NCBI RefSeq assembly: GCF_030769565.1
Contig: NZ_JAVCAP010000016.1
Span: forward strand, 1 to 64,000
Reading direction: 5' to 3'
Source of the DNA: Methylophilus aquaticus
GTDB lineage: Bacteria; Pseudomonadota; Gammaproteobacteria; Burkholderiales; Methylophilaceae
DNA: 64,000 nt
Of this stretch, positions 48,091 through 59,583 are shown piece by piece (positions within the stretch are counted from its first letter, which is position 1; each line of letters opens with the position of its first letter). The notes beneath the pieces are model-generated. The model saw nothing but the letters and a program-made list of their open reading frames with translations, ran no database searches and had not been told where the DNA came from. Position numbers and translations under genes: made by a program.

Positions 48091-49608
48091 ATGTTAAGCA
48101 CTTTAAGTAAAACCGAATTTGACGCGCTGGCGGCGCAAGGTTACAACCGTATCCCGCTGGTGCTCGATACCTATGCCGATCTGGATACACCGTTATCGCT
48201 GTATCTCAAACTGGCCAATCAACCCTATTCTTACCTGCTGGAAAGCGTGCAAGGCGGCGAACGCTTTGGCCGCTATTCGATTATTGGTCTGCCCGCGACG
48301 ACCCGTATCGTGGTGCGCGACCAGCAATTGCAGGTGATTCAGGGCGAAACCATCATTGAGTCTTCTCATACTGACCAGAATCCGCTGGATTTTGTGAAAG
48401 CCTACCAGGGCCGCTTCAAGACCCCACCGTATGCTGGTTTGCCACGTTTTACCGGTGGCTTGGCTGGATATTTTGGCTATGAAACCATCCAGTATATTGA
48501 AAAGCGCCTGTGCAAGCAGCCCAAACCGGATGTGATTGGTGTGCCGGATATCCTGTTGATGGTCTCCGAAGAGATTGCTGTGGTCGATAACCTCTCTGGC
48601 AAGCTGTATTTTATTGTCTATGCCGATCCGACACAGGCCAATGCCTATGAAACAGCCTGCGCGCGCATGCATGCGCTGCTGGCAAAGCTGCGCACCAGTG
48701 TCAGTATTCCGGAATCTTTACCCACGCCCAAAACTCAGGCGGTGTCAGAGTTTGGCGAAGAAAACTTCAAGGCAGCAGTGAAAAAAGCGCAGCAGTACAT
48801 TCTGGAAGGCGACATCATGCAGGTAGTGCTCAGCCAGCGGATGTCGCAAGACTTTGATGCGCCGCCACTGAGCCTGTATCGCGCCCTGCGCAGCCTCAAC
48901 CCGTCGCCTTATATGTTCTATTACGACATGGGCGATCACCATGTCGTTGGCGCCTCCCCCGAAATTCTGGTGCGCCTGGAAGACACCACCGTGACGTCAC
49001 GCCCGATTGCAGGCACGCGCCCACGCGGCAAAAATCGCGAGCATGACCTGGCGCTGGAAGCCGAATTGCTGGCTGATCCCAAAGAACGTGCCGAACATGT
49101 GCAGTTGATGGATCTGGGCCGCAACGATGTGGGCCGTGTGGCACTCACCGGCACGGTCAAGGTGACCGACAACATGACGATTGAGCGTTACTCGCATGTG
49201 ATGCATATTGTCAGCAATGTCGAAGGCCAGCTTAAACCGGGCCTGGATGCGATTGATGTGCTGAAAGCCACCTTCCCGGCGGGCACTGTGTCTGGCGCCC
49301 CTAAAGTGCGTGCCATGGAAATCATCGAAGAGCTGGAACCTTCCAAGCGCGGTATTTACGCGGGCGCGGTGGGCTATCTGGGCTTTAATGGCGATATGGA
49401 TGTGGCGATTGCCATTCGTACCGCAGTGATTAAAGATAAAAAACTCTACGTACAGGCCGGTGCAGGTATTGTCGCTGACTCGGTGCCGCAAAGCGAATGG
49501 GAAGAAACCCAGAACAAAGCCAAGGCCGTGATTCGTGCTGCGGAACTGGTGCAAGCGGGCTTGGACAGCTTGGCCAGCAATCAAGTCACAACGGAAAAAG
49601 GAGCCTGA
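48091..49608 (+). CDS. trpE: Anthranilate synthase component I
   Basis: Makes anthranilate from chorismate with TrpG. A 505-residue protein with the feedback-binding LLES motif ([21 protein letters not shown]), and the chorismate-binding core [29 protein letters not shown], and [20 protein letters not shown]. Start has GGAAAG upstream. trpG follows after one base. Confidence 0.96.
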   Translation: MLSTLSKTEFDALAAQGYNRIPLVLDTYADLDTPLSLYLKLANQPYSYLLESVQGGERFGRYSIIGLPATTRIVVRDQQLQVIQGETIIESSHTDQNPLDFVKAYQGRFKTPPYAGLPRFTGGLAGYFGYETIQYIEKRLCKQPKPDVIGVPDILLMVSEEIAVVDNLSGKLYFIVYADPTQANAYETACARMHALLAKLRTSVSIPESLPTPKTQAVSEFGEENFKAAVKKAQQYILEGDIMQVVLSQRMSQDFDAPPLSLYRALRSLNPSPYMFYYDMGDHHVVGASPEILVRLEDTTVTSRPIAGTRPRGKNREHDLALEAELLADPKERAEHVQLMDLGRNDVGRVALTGTVKVTDNMTIERYSHVMHIVSNVEGQLKPGLDAIDVLKATFPAGTVSGAPKVRAMEIIEELEPSKRGIYAGAVGYLGFNGDMDVAIAIRTAVIKDKKLYVQAGAGIVADSVPQSEWEETQNKAKAVIRAAELVQAGLDSLASNQVTTEKGA

Positions 49609-49609
49609 A

Positions 49610-50176
49610 ATGTTGTTAATGATCGATAACTACGACTCTTTTACCTACAACCTCGTACAGTATTTTGGCGAGCTGGGACAAGACGTGCATGTGCATCGTA
49701 ATGATGAAATCACGCTGGAACAGATTGCGGCGATGCAGCCGGAAAGAATCGTGATTTCACCCGGGCCGTGTACACCTAATGAAGCGGGTATTTCGGTGCC
49801 ACTGATCCATGCCTTTGCGGGCAAGATTCCCTTGCTAGGGGTTTGTCTGGGGCACCAGAGCATTGGGCAGGCCTTTGGCGGCAAGATCATCAAAGCCAAA
49901 ACGCTGATGCATGGTAAAACTTCCTTGATTCACCATACCAATACCGGTGTATTCAAAGGCTTGCCTAACCCCTACACGGCGACACGCTACCATTCGCTGG
50001 TAATTGAGCGTGAAACCATCCCTGACTGCCTGGAAATCACGGCATGGACCGAGGATGGCGAGATCATGGGGGTCAAGCATAAAACGCTGGCGATTGAAGG
50101 CGTGCAATTCCATCCAGAGTCGATCCTGACCGAATATGGGCATGAGTTGCTGGATAACTTTCTGAAGGGCTATTGA
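49610..50176 (+). CDS. trpG: Anthranilate synthase component II (glutamine amidotransferase)
   Basis: A 188-residue class I amidotransferase that provides ammonia to Trp[20 protein letters not shown] start, [12 protein letters not shown], catalytic cysteine in [15 protein letters not shown], and closing [14 protein letters not shown] use the ATG at 49610 with AAGGAG upstream. Confidence 0.96.
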   Translation: MLLMIDNYDSFTYNLVQYFGELGQDVHVHRNDEITLEQIAAMQPERIVISPGPCTPNEAGISVPLIHAFAGKIPLLGVCLGHQSIGQAFGGKIIKAKTLMHGKTSLIHHTNTGVFKGLPNPYTATRYHSLVIERETIPDCLEITAWTEDGEIMGVKHKTLAIEGVQFHPESILTEYGHELLDNFLKGY

Positions 50177-50178
50177 TC

Positions 50179-51204
50179 GTGAGCATCACGCCTAAAATTG
50201 CCTTGCAGCGGCTGATTGACCATACCGATTTCAGCCACGATGAAATGCTGCAGATCATGCAGCAGATCATGGCTGGCGAATTCACCGCGATACAGATTGC
50301 CGGGTTTCTTTCTGCCTTGCGCGTCAAGGGTGAAACGGTGACTGAAATTGCGGCGGCTGCACAAGTCATGCGCGAGCTTTCCAGCAAGGTAGCAGTGACT
50401 GACTCGCGCCATTTAATTGACACTTGCGGTACAGGCGGAGCACCTAACAAGGCGTTTAATGTCTCCACCGCTTCTGCCTTTGTGGCGGCAGGTGCCGGTG
50501 CACGCATTGCCAAGCACGGGGGCCGTGCGGCTTCCTCTAAAAGTGGTTCGGCCGATGTACTCGAGGCGCTGGGTGTCAATATTGGCCTGACGCCAGAGCA
50601 AGTCGCGCATTGCGTCAATGTAGCCGGGATTGGCTTTATGTTTGCGCCTAACCACCATGCAGCCATGAAATATGCTGCACCGGTGCGCCGCGAACTTGGT
50701 GTGCGTACTCTGTTTAATTTGCTTGGCCCTATGACCAACCCGGCGGGCGCCAGACGGCAGGTGATGGGGGTGTTTCATCGAGATCTGGTACCCTTGCTGG
50801 CACACACCCTGCAACAGCTGGGAAGTGAGCACGTGATGGTGGTGCACAGTGCCGACGAGATGGATGAAATTTCCTTTTCAGCCGATACGTATGTTGCCGA
50901 GTTAAAAGGGGGGGAGGTCAAGGAGTACATCTTGAATCCGACCCAGTTTGGCATGACCTTGCATGATATCAATAGTATTCGTGTTGAAAGCGCGCAGCAT
51001 TCGAGCGAGATTATTCTGGGCGTATTCTCGGGTGAAAAAGGCCCGGCACGCGACATTGTCCTGCTCAACGCCGGGGCGGCCATTTATGTGTCCGGCCTGG
51101 CCACTGATTTGACTTCTGGCATCACGCAGGCGGCGCATGCCATAGACTCTGGTGCGGCACTCGATAAATTGCAGCAACTCAAAACGCTGAGCCAGGCTGC
51201 ATGA
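50179..51204 (+). CDS. trpD: Anthranilate phosphoribosyltransferase
   Basis: Joins anthranilate with PRPP. A 341-residue protein with DTCGTGGAPNKAFNVSTASAFVAA (PRPP-binding), KHGGRAASSKSGSADVLEALG and TLFNLLGPMTNPAGARRQ. I prefer the GTG at 50179 (AAGGGC eight bases upstream) to a TTG at 50173. Overlaps or abuts trpG. Confidence 0.95.
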   Translation: MSITPKIALQRLIDHTDFSHDEMLQIMQQIMAGEFTAIQIAGFLSALRVKGETVTEIAAAAQVMRELSSKVAVTDSRHLIDTCGTGGAPNKAFNVSTASAFVAAGAGARIAKHGGRAASSKSGSADVLEALGVNIGLTPEQVAHCVNVAGIGFMFAPNHHAAMKYAAPVRRELGVRTLFNLLGPMTNPAGARRQVMGVFHRDLVPLLAHTLQQLGSEHVMVVHSADEMDEISFSADTYVAELKGGEVKEYILNPTQFGMTLHDINSIRVESAQHSSEIILGVFSGEKGPARDIVLLNAGAAIYVSGLATDLTSGITQAAHAIDSGAALDKLQQLKTLSQAA

Positions 51205-51689
51205 AACACATGGCTTTGTGGCTGATCGCTGCCTGGTTGAGCGCCTGCTCGCAGTCGCCGCAACCGGACGCTGCCAGCCAAGCGCCGCAGTCGGCCATCG
51301 AGGTAAAATCTCAGGTTCAGACACTGAACCTGACATCCCTTTCTGCCGGTGGTCTCAGCAAGGGCAACACCGCGCTGGAGCAGGCTTTTGCGCAAAAGCA
51401 AAGCCATGTCTGGCTACAAGGCAGTGGCGAAGTGGTCAAGCTGCTGGCCGATGACAGCACAGGCGCGCGCCACCAGCGTTTTCTGCTGCGTGTTTCACCC
51501 GCGCAAACCCTGTTATTTGCGCACAATATTGATCTGGCTCCCCGCGCCGAGCTCAATATTGGCGATCAGGTGCTGTTTAAAGGCGAGTATATTTACAACC
51601 CAAAAGGCGGCATCATGCACTGGACCCACCATGACCCGCAGGGCAGGCAAGGTGGCTGGATTAAAGTAAACGGACAAACATATGAGTGA
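51201..51689 (+). CDS. DUF3465 family lipoprotein
   Basis: A 162-residue protein. N-terminus has a lipoprotein signal with lipobox LSAC ([15 protein letters not shown]). The remaining part shows [46 protein letters not shown], a pattern of DUF3465, resembling an OB-fold domain. Function unknown. It overlaps trpD by four bases (ATGA) and trpC by eight, so it is embedded in the trp operon. Confidence 0.78.
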   Translation: MKHMALWLIAAWLSACSQSPQPDAASQAPQSAIEVKSQVQTLNLTSLSAGGLSKGNTALEQAFAQKQSHVWLQGSGEVVKLLADDSTGARHQRFLLRVSPAQTLLFAHNIDLAPRAELNIGDQVLFKGEYIYNPKGGIMHWTHHDPQGRQGGWIKVNGQTYE

Positions 51690-52470
51690 TATTTTAAATA
51701 AAATTCTGGCAACCAAACGTGAAGAGGTAGCCAGGGCGCAGGCCATCAAGTCGCTGGATGCCATGCGTGAAGCAGCCTTGAACGAGCCGGATTGTCGCGA
51801 CTTTATCGGCAATATCGTCAAAAAAGTGGATGCCGATAAACCGGCGGTCATCGCTGAAATTAAAAAAGCCAGCCCGTCCAAAGGCATTATCCGCGCAGAC
51901 TTTAATCCCGCTGCCATCGCCAAAAGCTATGAAAAAGGCGGGGCAGCTTGTCTGTCTGTGCTGACCGATGCACAATACTTCCAGGGCTCAGCCGAGTATT
52001 TAAAACAAGCGCGCGCAGCCTGCAAACTGCCAGTGTTGCGTAAAGACTTTATGATAGATCCGTATCAGATTTACGAAGCGCGTGCCATGGGCGCAGATTG
52101 CATCTTGCTGATTGTGGCTGCGCTGGAACTGGCGCAAATGCGTGAGCTTGAACTGACTGCACATAATCTGGGCATGGCGGTACTGGTAGAAGTACACGAC
52201 GCAGATGAGCTGGAGCTGGCCTTGCAACTGGAAACACCTCTGCTGGGCATCAATAACCGCAATTTGCGTACGTTTGACGTCACCTTGCAAACAACGCTGG
52301 ACTTGCTCGAAAAAACGCCGGAAGACCGCTTTGTCGTCACTGAATCGGGCATCTTCACGCCAGAAGATGTCGCACTGATGCGCAGCCATCATGTGAACGG
52401 CTTTTTGGTGGGCGAAGCGTTTATGCGTCAGGAAGATCCTGGCGCCGAATTGGCCAGAGTGTTTGCGTAA
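51682..52470 (+). CDS. trpC: Indole-3-glycerol phosphate synthase
   Basis: Closes the indole ring in tryptophan synthesis. A 262-residue TIM barrel: [67 protein letters not shown], and [15 protein letters not shown]. Separate TrpC, not fused to TrpF. Overlaps the lipoprotein gene by eight bases. Confidence 0.96.
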   Translation: MSDILNKILATKREEVARAQAIKSLDAMREAALNEPDCRDFIGNIVKKVDADKPAVIAEIKKASPSKGIIRADFNPAAIAKSYEKGGAACLSVLTDAQYFQGSAEYLKQARAACKLPVLRKDFMIDPYQIYEARAMGADCILLIVAALELAQMRELELTAHNLGMAVLVEVHDADELELALQLETPLLGINNRNLRTFDVTLQTTLDLLEKTPEDRFVVTESGIFTPEDVALMRSHHVNGFLVGEAFMRQEDPGAELARVFA

Positions 52471-52489
52471 ACAATTGCATTAGAAAAAA

Positions 52490-52577
52490 GCTTCCCCACA
52501 CGAAGACACAGAGCACCGCGCAAAGCCAGAGGCTATCATGTGTTTTAGTCTTCTGATGTTCTCTGTCTTTTGGGGTG
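52490..52577. repeat. Inverted repeat before hemB (CACGAAGACACAGAG type)
   Basis: ACACGAAGACACAGAGCA is matched, imperfectly and inverted, by TGTTCTCTGTCTTTTGGGGT about 45 bases on. Such ACGAAGACACAGAG palindromes are spread in many bacterial genomes. It lies in the hemB leader and could act as a stem in the transcript. Confidence 0.5.
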
Positions 52578-52578
52578 A

Positions 52579-53876
<1,298 letters not shown>

Positions 53877-53880
53877 GTTT

Positions 53881-54316
53881 TTTCGCCCCTAGGCGAGTTA
53901 CTTTCTGGTGCTTGTCCCCCAGAAAGTAACCAAAGAGGACGACACCCAGCCATCACGGCCTTCGGCTCCCTTGCGTTGCTCAACAAAGTAAGCGGTCGCG
54001 AAACTCGCCCTAGCAGCCTGCACACTACGCAAGCTGCCGCGGAGCTCAGACAGTCGCTCCCTTCTTCCTTACTTTGTTTCCGCTACTCAGCGTGATGGGA
54101 TGGGATTTATCTCGCCAAACTCACACCGTGAAAGTTGGAGCGGTTGAAAAACAAAATTCTTTTATTAAACCTACTGAGGTTTGCAGTCAGGGTAGTCTTT
54201 GGGGCCCTATCTGCCGCGCTGAGCAACGCAGGAAATAAGCGGAAGCTGGGGTGCACTTTCTTTTGGTGACTTTATCTTTGTGCAAGCAAAGAAAAGTTAC
54301 TCGCCTAGGGGCGAAA
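53881..54316. repeat. Intact repeat element with terminal inverted repeats (MITE-like)
   Basis: 436 bases bounded by TTTCGCCCCTAGGCGAGTTA and its near-exact inverse ending CGCCTAGGGGCGAAA; about 23 of 24 terminal bases match. No ORF of note inside. Its interior matches the split copy at 22474-22908 and 31399-31544 (inverted), which shows what that copy looked like before the prophage entered. Non-autonomous; mobilising enzyme unknown. Confidence 0.85.
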
Positions 54317-54424
54317 GAGAATGTTCCAACTTAACGCAGGCTCAAATCAGTCTACTGAAGGTAACTCCCAAAAAGTTAGCCACCTCGCCCACTCAATACA
54401 AAAGCCGTCAATCAAAGAGGGTAA

Positions 54425-55516
54425 TCAAAACCGCTCATTTGCTGCCAAATATCGCCATTGCCCCGGCGGTAATTTACCCAGATTGATACTGCCGATTCTA
54501 ATGCGCTTCAAGCCCACGACATGCAAACCGACCAGTTCACACATGCGACGGATCTGCCGTTTGCGTCCTTCGCGCAATACAAAACGTAATTGGTCTTCGT
54601 TCTGCCAGGAAACTTTGGCCGGTTTGAGGGTGACGCCATCCAGCGATAAGCCGTGATTCAGTAATGCCAAGCCATTTGCACTGAGTTCCCCTTCTACCCG
54701 CACTAAGTATTCTTTCTCAACTGTAGAGTCATCCCCAATCAGTTTGCGCGCCACGCGGCCATCTTGCGTGAGTATGAGCAAGCCGGTGGAGTCAATGTCC
54801 AGTCGTCCCGCGGGAGCCAGGCCACGCAAGTGACCGCGCTTGAAGCTGATGCCGCTGCTGTCTTCAGGCCATTGATTGTCAGGGTTGAACAGTACGACCG
54901 CGGGTTCATAGCCATCTTCGGCCTGTCCGCTGACATATCCTAGAGGCTTGTGCAATAAAACAGTGACAGTTTCCGCCTGATGTTCTTTAGCATAAGTGCT
55001 GATAATAATTTCCGCATCGGGATCAATCCGTGTGCCCAGCGTTTCGATAATGTCGCCGTTGACTTTCACCCAGCCATTGACGATCCAGTCATCGGCTTCA
55101 CGGCGTGAGCAAATCCCGCGTTCTGCCATCACTTTCGAGAGTCTGGGTCGCGTATCGCTGTCGATAGCAGCCTGTGTGGCTGGTGTTGCGCGGACAATGC
55201 GGTTGTTCGCGTAAGGTTTTTCGGTGCGGGCGGGTGAGCGGTCATGACCACTCGCTCTGCGCGGAGAGGGTCCGTTACCATATTGCGAGGCTGGCTTTCC
55301 CGATGATTTTGAACCCGAGCGGGCAGGACGCGCAGCATCCTCGGCTGTCGGCTTTACCGATCTGGCTGGCCTGACCGGCTTGGGCGCGGGTGCCTGTGTG
55401 CGATCGCGCAATTCCGGTGACTTTTGGCGTACCGGTTTTTTACGTGCAACGGGTTTGCCCTGATCGGCAGGGGTGCCTTGATCAGCAGCAGGTTTGTTCA
55501 GTTTAATGGTGGTCAA
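54425..55516 (-). CDS. RsuA/RluB/E/F-family pseudouridine synthase (closest to RluF)
   Basis: Isomerises a uridine in 23S rRNA. An S4-like domain ([30 protein letters not shown]), catalytic aspartate in [17 protein letters not shown], and the C-terminal [27 protein letters not shown], which looks most like RluF. The first 120 or so residues are a Lys/Arg/Pro/Ser-rich, low-complexity extension. The start is uncertain: TTG at 55516 has GGGAAG six bases upstream; a TTG at 55540 is possible too. Confidence 0.85.
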   Translation of the reverse strand: MTTIKLNKPAADQGTPADQGKPVARKKPVRQKSPELRDRTQAPAPKPVRPARSVKPTAEDAARPARSGSKSSGKPASQYGNGPSPRRASGHDRSPARTEKPYANNRIVRATPATQAAIDSDTRPRLSKVMAERGICSRREADDWIVNGWVKVNGDIIETLGTRIDPDAEIIISTYAKEHQAETVTVLLHKPLGYVSGQAEDGYEPAVVLFNPDNQWPEDSSGISFKRGHLRGLAPAGRLDIDSTGLLILTQDGRVARKLIGDDSTVEKEYLVRVEGELSANGLALLNHGLSLDGVTLKPAKVSWQNEDQLRFVLREGRKRQIRRMCELVGLHVVGLKRIRIGSINLGKLPPGQWRYLAANERF

Positions 55517-55555
55517 AATAGGCTTCCCGGGTAAGGGCAAAGGGTCTATTGTAAA

Positions 55556-56809
55556 TTATCCAGCCTTGGCCGGGAGAAAATTCAAGCTGCCTGGTTGCTT
55601 GCGTGCGCGTTCAGGCATAAAGCGCAAGATGGATTCTGCGCGTGTAAGATTGGGCTGCCTGGTGGTAAATTGCTGTTTCCAGGCACGATGCGGATTGCGG
55701 ATAATCCCGGCCAGCCAGGCTGCCTGAATCGGGTTGAGTTGGTTGGGAGGTACCCCAAAGTAGTACTGGGCAGCAGCATGTGCGCCGCACAGGCTGGGGC
55801 CCCAGTCCAGCGTATTGAGGTACAGGGTGAGGATTTGTGTTTTATCCAGTGCTTCTTCCAGTTGCACGGCATAGAGCAGCTCTTCAATTTTGCGTTTCCA
55901 GCTGCGCTCGCCTCGGGTGAAAAAATATTTAGCCAGTTGCTGGGTGATGGTACTGCCACCCACCGGTTTATCCGCACTTTCTTTGCCCAGAATTTGCAGC
56001 ATTTGCGTGATCGCATAGCCAGGGTGGTGCCTGAATTCGGCATCCTCGGCAATAATGGTTGCCATCGGAAGCCACCGCCCCAGTTTGTCATAGGGAAGCC
56101 ATTGCATTTTTTCCGGATGTTTGTGTTCATCCAGCAGCGGGCAATCATACCGTACAGGCTGTGCGGTCGCTGCAGAAATATCGAGGCCGCCCACTTTCAA
56201 CTGGCGTAATACCGGCTGTGCACTCCACTTCGGTTTCGGCCAGCGCAAAGTGCCTGTGGCGGACAAAGTCCCCTCGACATTGGCACGCGCGATGGCCAGG
56301 GAGTGTGCATGTAAAGGCCGCAACAATTCGGAAAGCGGCGTTTGCGGCAGGCGCCATGTCATGCGTAGTCGGCGCATGCTGGCCCAGCCGCTAAAGCTGA
56401 TCTGGAATGTGTGCATGTCATCACCGGCGCGTAAATAGCCTTTAAACTGATGTTGACGCATCTGGATCCAGACATCTACCTGTGGAATCATCAGTGGCCT
56501 GTCGCTGATCGACTGGGCATGCAGCCAGCATTGACGGCAGTGCACGCGCAAGCCGTCAGCATCATAAAGTTGAATATCGCCGTGGTGCACACTGAAGGCC
56601 TTGCGATCAAGCAACCAGCGACCCGGCGTCGACGTGGCCAGCATCAGCATGGGGACCACACGCACTTGTATGCCACCTCCTGGCGTCGGCAGCCTGACGC
56701 GCCAGGCCTCGCTATCCAGCGGTTGCCAAATCCAGCCGAACAACGCGATAACACCCAACAGGCTGCTTGCCAGCAGCATGACCAGTATGCGTTTAAGCCA
56801 AAGCACCAT
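55556..56809 (-). CDS. Long MtgA-type peptidoglycan transglycosylase
   Basis: 417 residues, while usual MtgA is about 240. An N-terminal membrane anchor (MLLASSLLGVIALFGWIWQP), a beta-rich region of about 200 residues with no clear family, then a GT51 glycosyltransferase: EDAEFRHHPGYAI (catalytic Glu), GGSTITQQLAKYFFTRGERSWKRKIEELLYA, and YLNTLDWGPSLCGAHAAAQYYFG. It would polymerise lipid II without a transpeptidase domain. Confidence 0.85.
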   Translation of the reverse strand: MVLWLKRILVMLLASSLLGVIALFGWIWQPLDSEAWRVRLPTPGGGIQVRVVPMLMLATSTPGRWLLDRKAFSVHHGDIQLYDADGLRVHCRQCWLHAQSISDRPLMIPQVDVWIQMRQHQFKGYLRAGDDMHTFQISFSGWASMRRLRMTWRLPQTPLSELLRPLHAHSLAIARANVEGTLSATGTLRWPKPKWSAQPVLRQLKVGGLDISAATAQPVRYDCPLLDEHKHPEKMQWLPYDKLGRWLPMATIIAEDAEFRHHPGYAITQMLQILGKESADKPVGGSTITQQLAKYFFTRGERSWKRKIEELLYAVQLEEALDKTQILTLYLNTLDWGPSLCGAHAAAQYYFGVPPNQLNPIQAAWLAGIIRNPHRAWKQQFTTRQPNLTRAESILRFMPERARKQPGSLNFLPAKAG

Positions 56810-56823
56810 TGTTAATACACCGT

Positions 56824-57138
56824 TTATACCAGCAGGCGCTCTACGACTTTGCCCTGCTGCAAATGGCGCTCGATAATTTCATCAATGTCACTGTGGTCAA
56901 TAAATGTATACCAGACCGCCTGGGGATACACCACCATCACTGGGCCCACGCCGCAACGGTCCAGACAACCTGCGCGATTGATACGTACCTTGCCGGCACC
57001 AGCGAGGCCCAATTGTTTGACCTTGCCTTTCATGTAATCGAAAGCGGCCTCAGCCCCTTTTTGCATGCAACAATCGTCACCGTTTTCTCGCTGGTTCAGG
57101 CAAAAAAACACGTGATGTTCGAAATGGGTTTGGCTCAT
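56824..57138 (-). CDS. Thioredoxin-like [2Fe-2S] ferredoxin
   Basis: 104 residues with the cysteine set of Shethna-type/NuoE-like ferredoxins: FFCLNQRENGDDCC near the N-terminus and GCLDRCGVGPVMVVYP. The C-terminal half VWYTFIDHSDIDEIIERHL is typical. Partner unknown. It lies 14 bases upstream of the transglycosylase gene. Confidence 0.85.
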   Translation of the reverse strand: MSQTHFEHHVFFCLNQRENGDDCCMQKGAEAAFDYMKGKVKQLGLAGAGKVRINRAGCLDRCGVGPVMVVYPQAVWYTFIDHSDIDEIIERHLQQGKVVERLLV

Positions 57139-57214
57139 GGTAAGGCCTCATGAATGATGTAATGTGAAAGTCTATTTTAGTGCATGCAGCGCACAGCACG
57201 CTGCGAAACTTGCA

Positions 57215-58147
57215 CTACTGTGTTTGCAAGCTGTCTTCCTGTGTAAACGCCCAGGTGCGGGTAATACTGAGGATGTCAGTATCTTTACGCATCTCTGGGG
57301 TAAAGACCGGAAAAGGCGCTGCCAGTTGCACAATGCGTCTGGCTGATTCATCGAGCAATTTGTGGCCCGAACTGTGCTGAATACGCACTTCTTCAATACT
57401 GCCATCCGCCTTGATCGAGACCGTCATTTGCAGTTGCCCATACAGTTTTTGCGCTTTGGCCGCCTGCGGGTAATTAAGGTTACCCACACGTTCAACCTGT
57501 TGACGCCATTGCTCAACATAACTGGCAAACCGATATTCCTTGGTACGTGCGCCGATAAATTGACGCTTGGGACGCATTTCATAGATTTCCTGCTGTTGTG
57601 CAATCAATGCTTCCAGTTTAGCCATTTCCTGCATGGCTGCGCTTTGCGCGTGAGCCGTCGATGGCTGTTCGGTGGCGGATGGTGTGTGTGGTGCTCTCTG
57701 GTTGGCGGGGGTTTGCAAGGTGGGCACCGACGGTTGCTTTTTTAACTGCGTCATCAGCGCCAGTGCTTGCTGTTCCAGTTGCGCAACACGCTGTTTTTCA
57801 TGTTCAATCTCTGACACTTGCCCGCTGCTGGCTGCCGGGGGCTGCAATGAAACCTGAGGCGTAGTAGCAGGTTCTGTCGGCACTTGCTGTACGCTGGGGC
57901 GCGGACTTTTCATTTGCCGCTTTTCATCGGTATTACCGCCGCGATCCAGGTTGGCCTGGGCCAGTGCATCCGCTTTTTCGGGGGCTTTGCTTGTTTTGCT
58001 ATTGACCAGCATGACTTCAAGCGCAGGAATCTGGTCTTTAAATTTTTTCAGCTCCGGTTGAAAATGCAGCGTCAGCACCACCACATGCACCAGCAATGAT
58101 AGCCATAAGGCCAACATCAGCGGAGAACGGCGCAGAAGTTCACGCAT
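57215..58147 (-). CDS. TonB-like energy transducer
   Basis: 310 residues: one N-terminal membrane segment (LMLALWLSLLVHVVVLTLHF, with the His common in TonB anchors), a long Pro/Gln/Ala-rich linker with coiled-coil (EIEHEKQRVAQLEQQALALMTQLKKQ), and a TonB C-terminal domain (LYGQLQMTVSIKADGSIEEVRIQHSSGHKLLDESARRIVQLAAPF). No ExbB/ExbD or receptor gene is near, so its target is unknown. Confidence 0.83.
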   Translation of the reverse strand: MRELLRRSPLMLALWLSLLVHVVVLTLHFQPELKKFKDQIPALEVMLVNSKTSKAPEKADALAQANLDRGGNTDEKRQMKSPRPSVQQVPTEPATTPQVSLQPPAASSGQVSEIEHEKQRVAQLEQQALALMTQLKKQPSVPTLQTPANQRAPHTPSATEQPSTAHAQSAAMQEMAKLEALIAQQQEIYEMRPKRQFIGARTKEYRFASYVEQWRQQVERVGNLNYPQAAKAQKLYGQLQMTVSIKADGSIEEVRIQHSSGHKLLDESARRIVQLAAPFPVFTPEMRKDTDILSITRTWAFTQEDSLQTQ

Positions 58148-58161
58148 AGGGCGCTGCCTGG

Positions 58162-59532
58162 TTACCCTTGCAGGGCTTGCAATAGATGCTGGTGCACACC
58201 GCCAAAGCCGCCATTACTCATTACCAGCACATGGTCACCGGGTTGTGCCTGTTTGGCAACGGCTTGCACCAGGGCAGGCAAATCATCAAATGTGTGTGCT
58301 TTATGGTGAATAGGTGCCAGCGCTGCAGCGGCATCCCACCCCAGATTGGCAGAATAACAAAATACAGTATCTGCATCGCGCAAACTGTCAGGCAGCGCAT
58401 CCTTCATCACGCCTAGTTTCATGGTATTGGAACGAGGCTCCAGCACAGCCAGAATACGCGCCTTGCCGACTTTGGCACGCAAGCCTGCCACGGTGGTGGC
58501 GATGGCCGTGGGGTGGTGTGCAAAGTCGTCATAGACGGTGACGCCACGGACTTCGCCCTTGATTTCCATGCGGCGTTTAACGTTTTTAAATTCAGCGAGT
58601 GCTTCAATGGTAATGCATGGTGCTACGCCCACATGGCGAGCAGCGGCGATCACTGCCAGTGCATTATTGCGGTTATGTTCGCCAAGCAGTTCCCAGCCGA
58701 CATTGCCTTGGCGCTCTCCGTTAAAAAATACATCAAATCGGCCTTGTGTATCGACATTGCGCACTTCCCAACCCGTTGTACTGGCTATGCGCTCGAGTGC
58801 GCTCCAACAACCACGGGCCAATACGCGATCCAGACTTTCCTGCTGGTTGGCCACCACCAGACCTTGCTGGGGCACTGTGCGCACCAGATGGTGGAATTGT
58901 TTTTCAATGGCTGCCAGATCTTCAAAAATATCGGCATGGTCAAATTCCAGATTATTCAGTACGGCGGTGCGTGGGCGGTAATGCACAAATTTGGACCGCT
59001 TGTCGAAAAAAGCTGTGTCGTATTCGTCAGCTTCAATCACAAAAAATGGCGAGACTGATGTCGGGTCTTGCTTGGGTGTTTGCGGCAACCGTGCCGAGAC
59101 GCCAAAATTTTCCGGCACGCCACCAATCAGAAAGCCAGGTGCCAAGCCCGCATATTCCAGTACCCAGGCCAGCATCGATGCTGTGGTTGTTTTGCCATGG
59201 GTGCCTGCGACGGCCAGCACCCATTTGCCTTGCAACACGTTTTCTGCCAGCCATTGCGGGCCAGAAATATAGGGCAGTCCCCGATTCAGGATTTCTTCCA
59301 TCAGCGGGTTGCCGCGTGTCACCACATTGCCGATCACATACATATCCGGCTTGAGTGCGGTTTGTGCCGGGTCAAAGCCCTCAATCAGTTCTATGCCTTG
59401 CGCTTCAAGCTGGGTACTCATGGGCGGGTAGACATTGGCATCACAGCCGGTGACACGGTGCCCGGCCGCCTTGGCCAGCACCGCAATGCCGCCCATGAAG
59501 GTGCCGCAAATGCCCAAAATATGAATATGCAT
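58162..59532 (-). CDS. mpl: UDP-N-acetylmuramate:L-alanyl-gamma-D-glutamyl-meso-diaminopimelate ligase
   Basis: Recycles the cell-wall tripeptide by joining it to UDP-MurNAc. A Mur-ligase fold of 456 residues: HIHILGICGTFMGGIAVLAKAAGH, P-loop VAGTHGKTTTASML, EADEYDTAFFDKRSKFVHY, EHNRNNALAVIAA, VYDDFAHHPTAIATT. The ATG at 59532 was preferred (starts MHIHILGICGT). Fits with ampG elsewhere in the window. Confidence 0.94.
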   Translation of the reverse strand: MHIHILGICGTFMGGIAVLAKAAGHRVTGCDANVYPPMSTQLEAQGIELIEGFDPAQTALKPDMYVIGNVVTRGNPLMEEILNRGLPYISGPQWLAENVLQGKWVLAVAGTHGKTTTASMLAWVLEYAGLAPGFLIGGVPENFGVSARLPQTPKQDPTSVSPFFVIEADEYDTAFFDKRSKFVHYRPRTAVLNNLEFDHADIFEDLAAIEKQFHHLVRTVPQQGLVVANQQESLDRVLARGCWSALERIASTTGWEVRNVDTQGRFDVFFNGERQGNVGWELLGEHNRNNALAVIAAARHVGVAPCITIEALAEFKNVKRRMEIKGEVRGVTVYDDFAHHPTAIATTVAGLRAKVGKARILAVLEPRSNTMKLGVMKDALPDSLRDADTVFCYSANLGWDAAAALAPIHHKAHTFDDLPALVQAVAKQAQPGDHVLVMSNGGFGGVHQHLLQALQG

Positions 59533-59583
59533 AGAAGTTACCGGAAAAAGTTGAATCGACACATTTTACCAAACAACGCGCGA

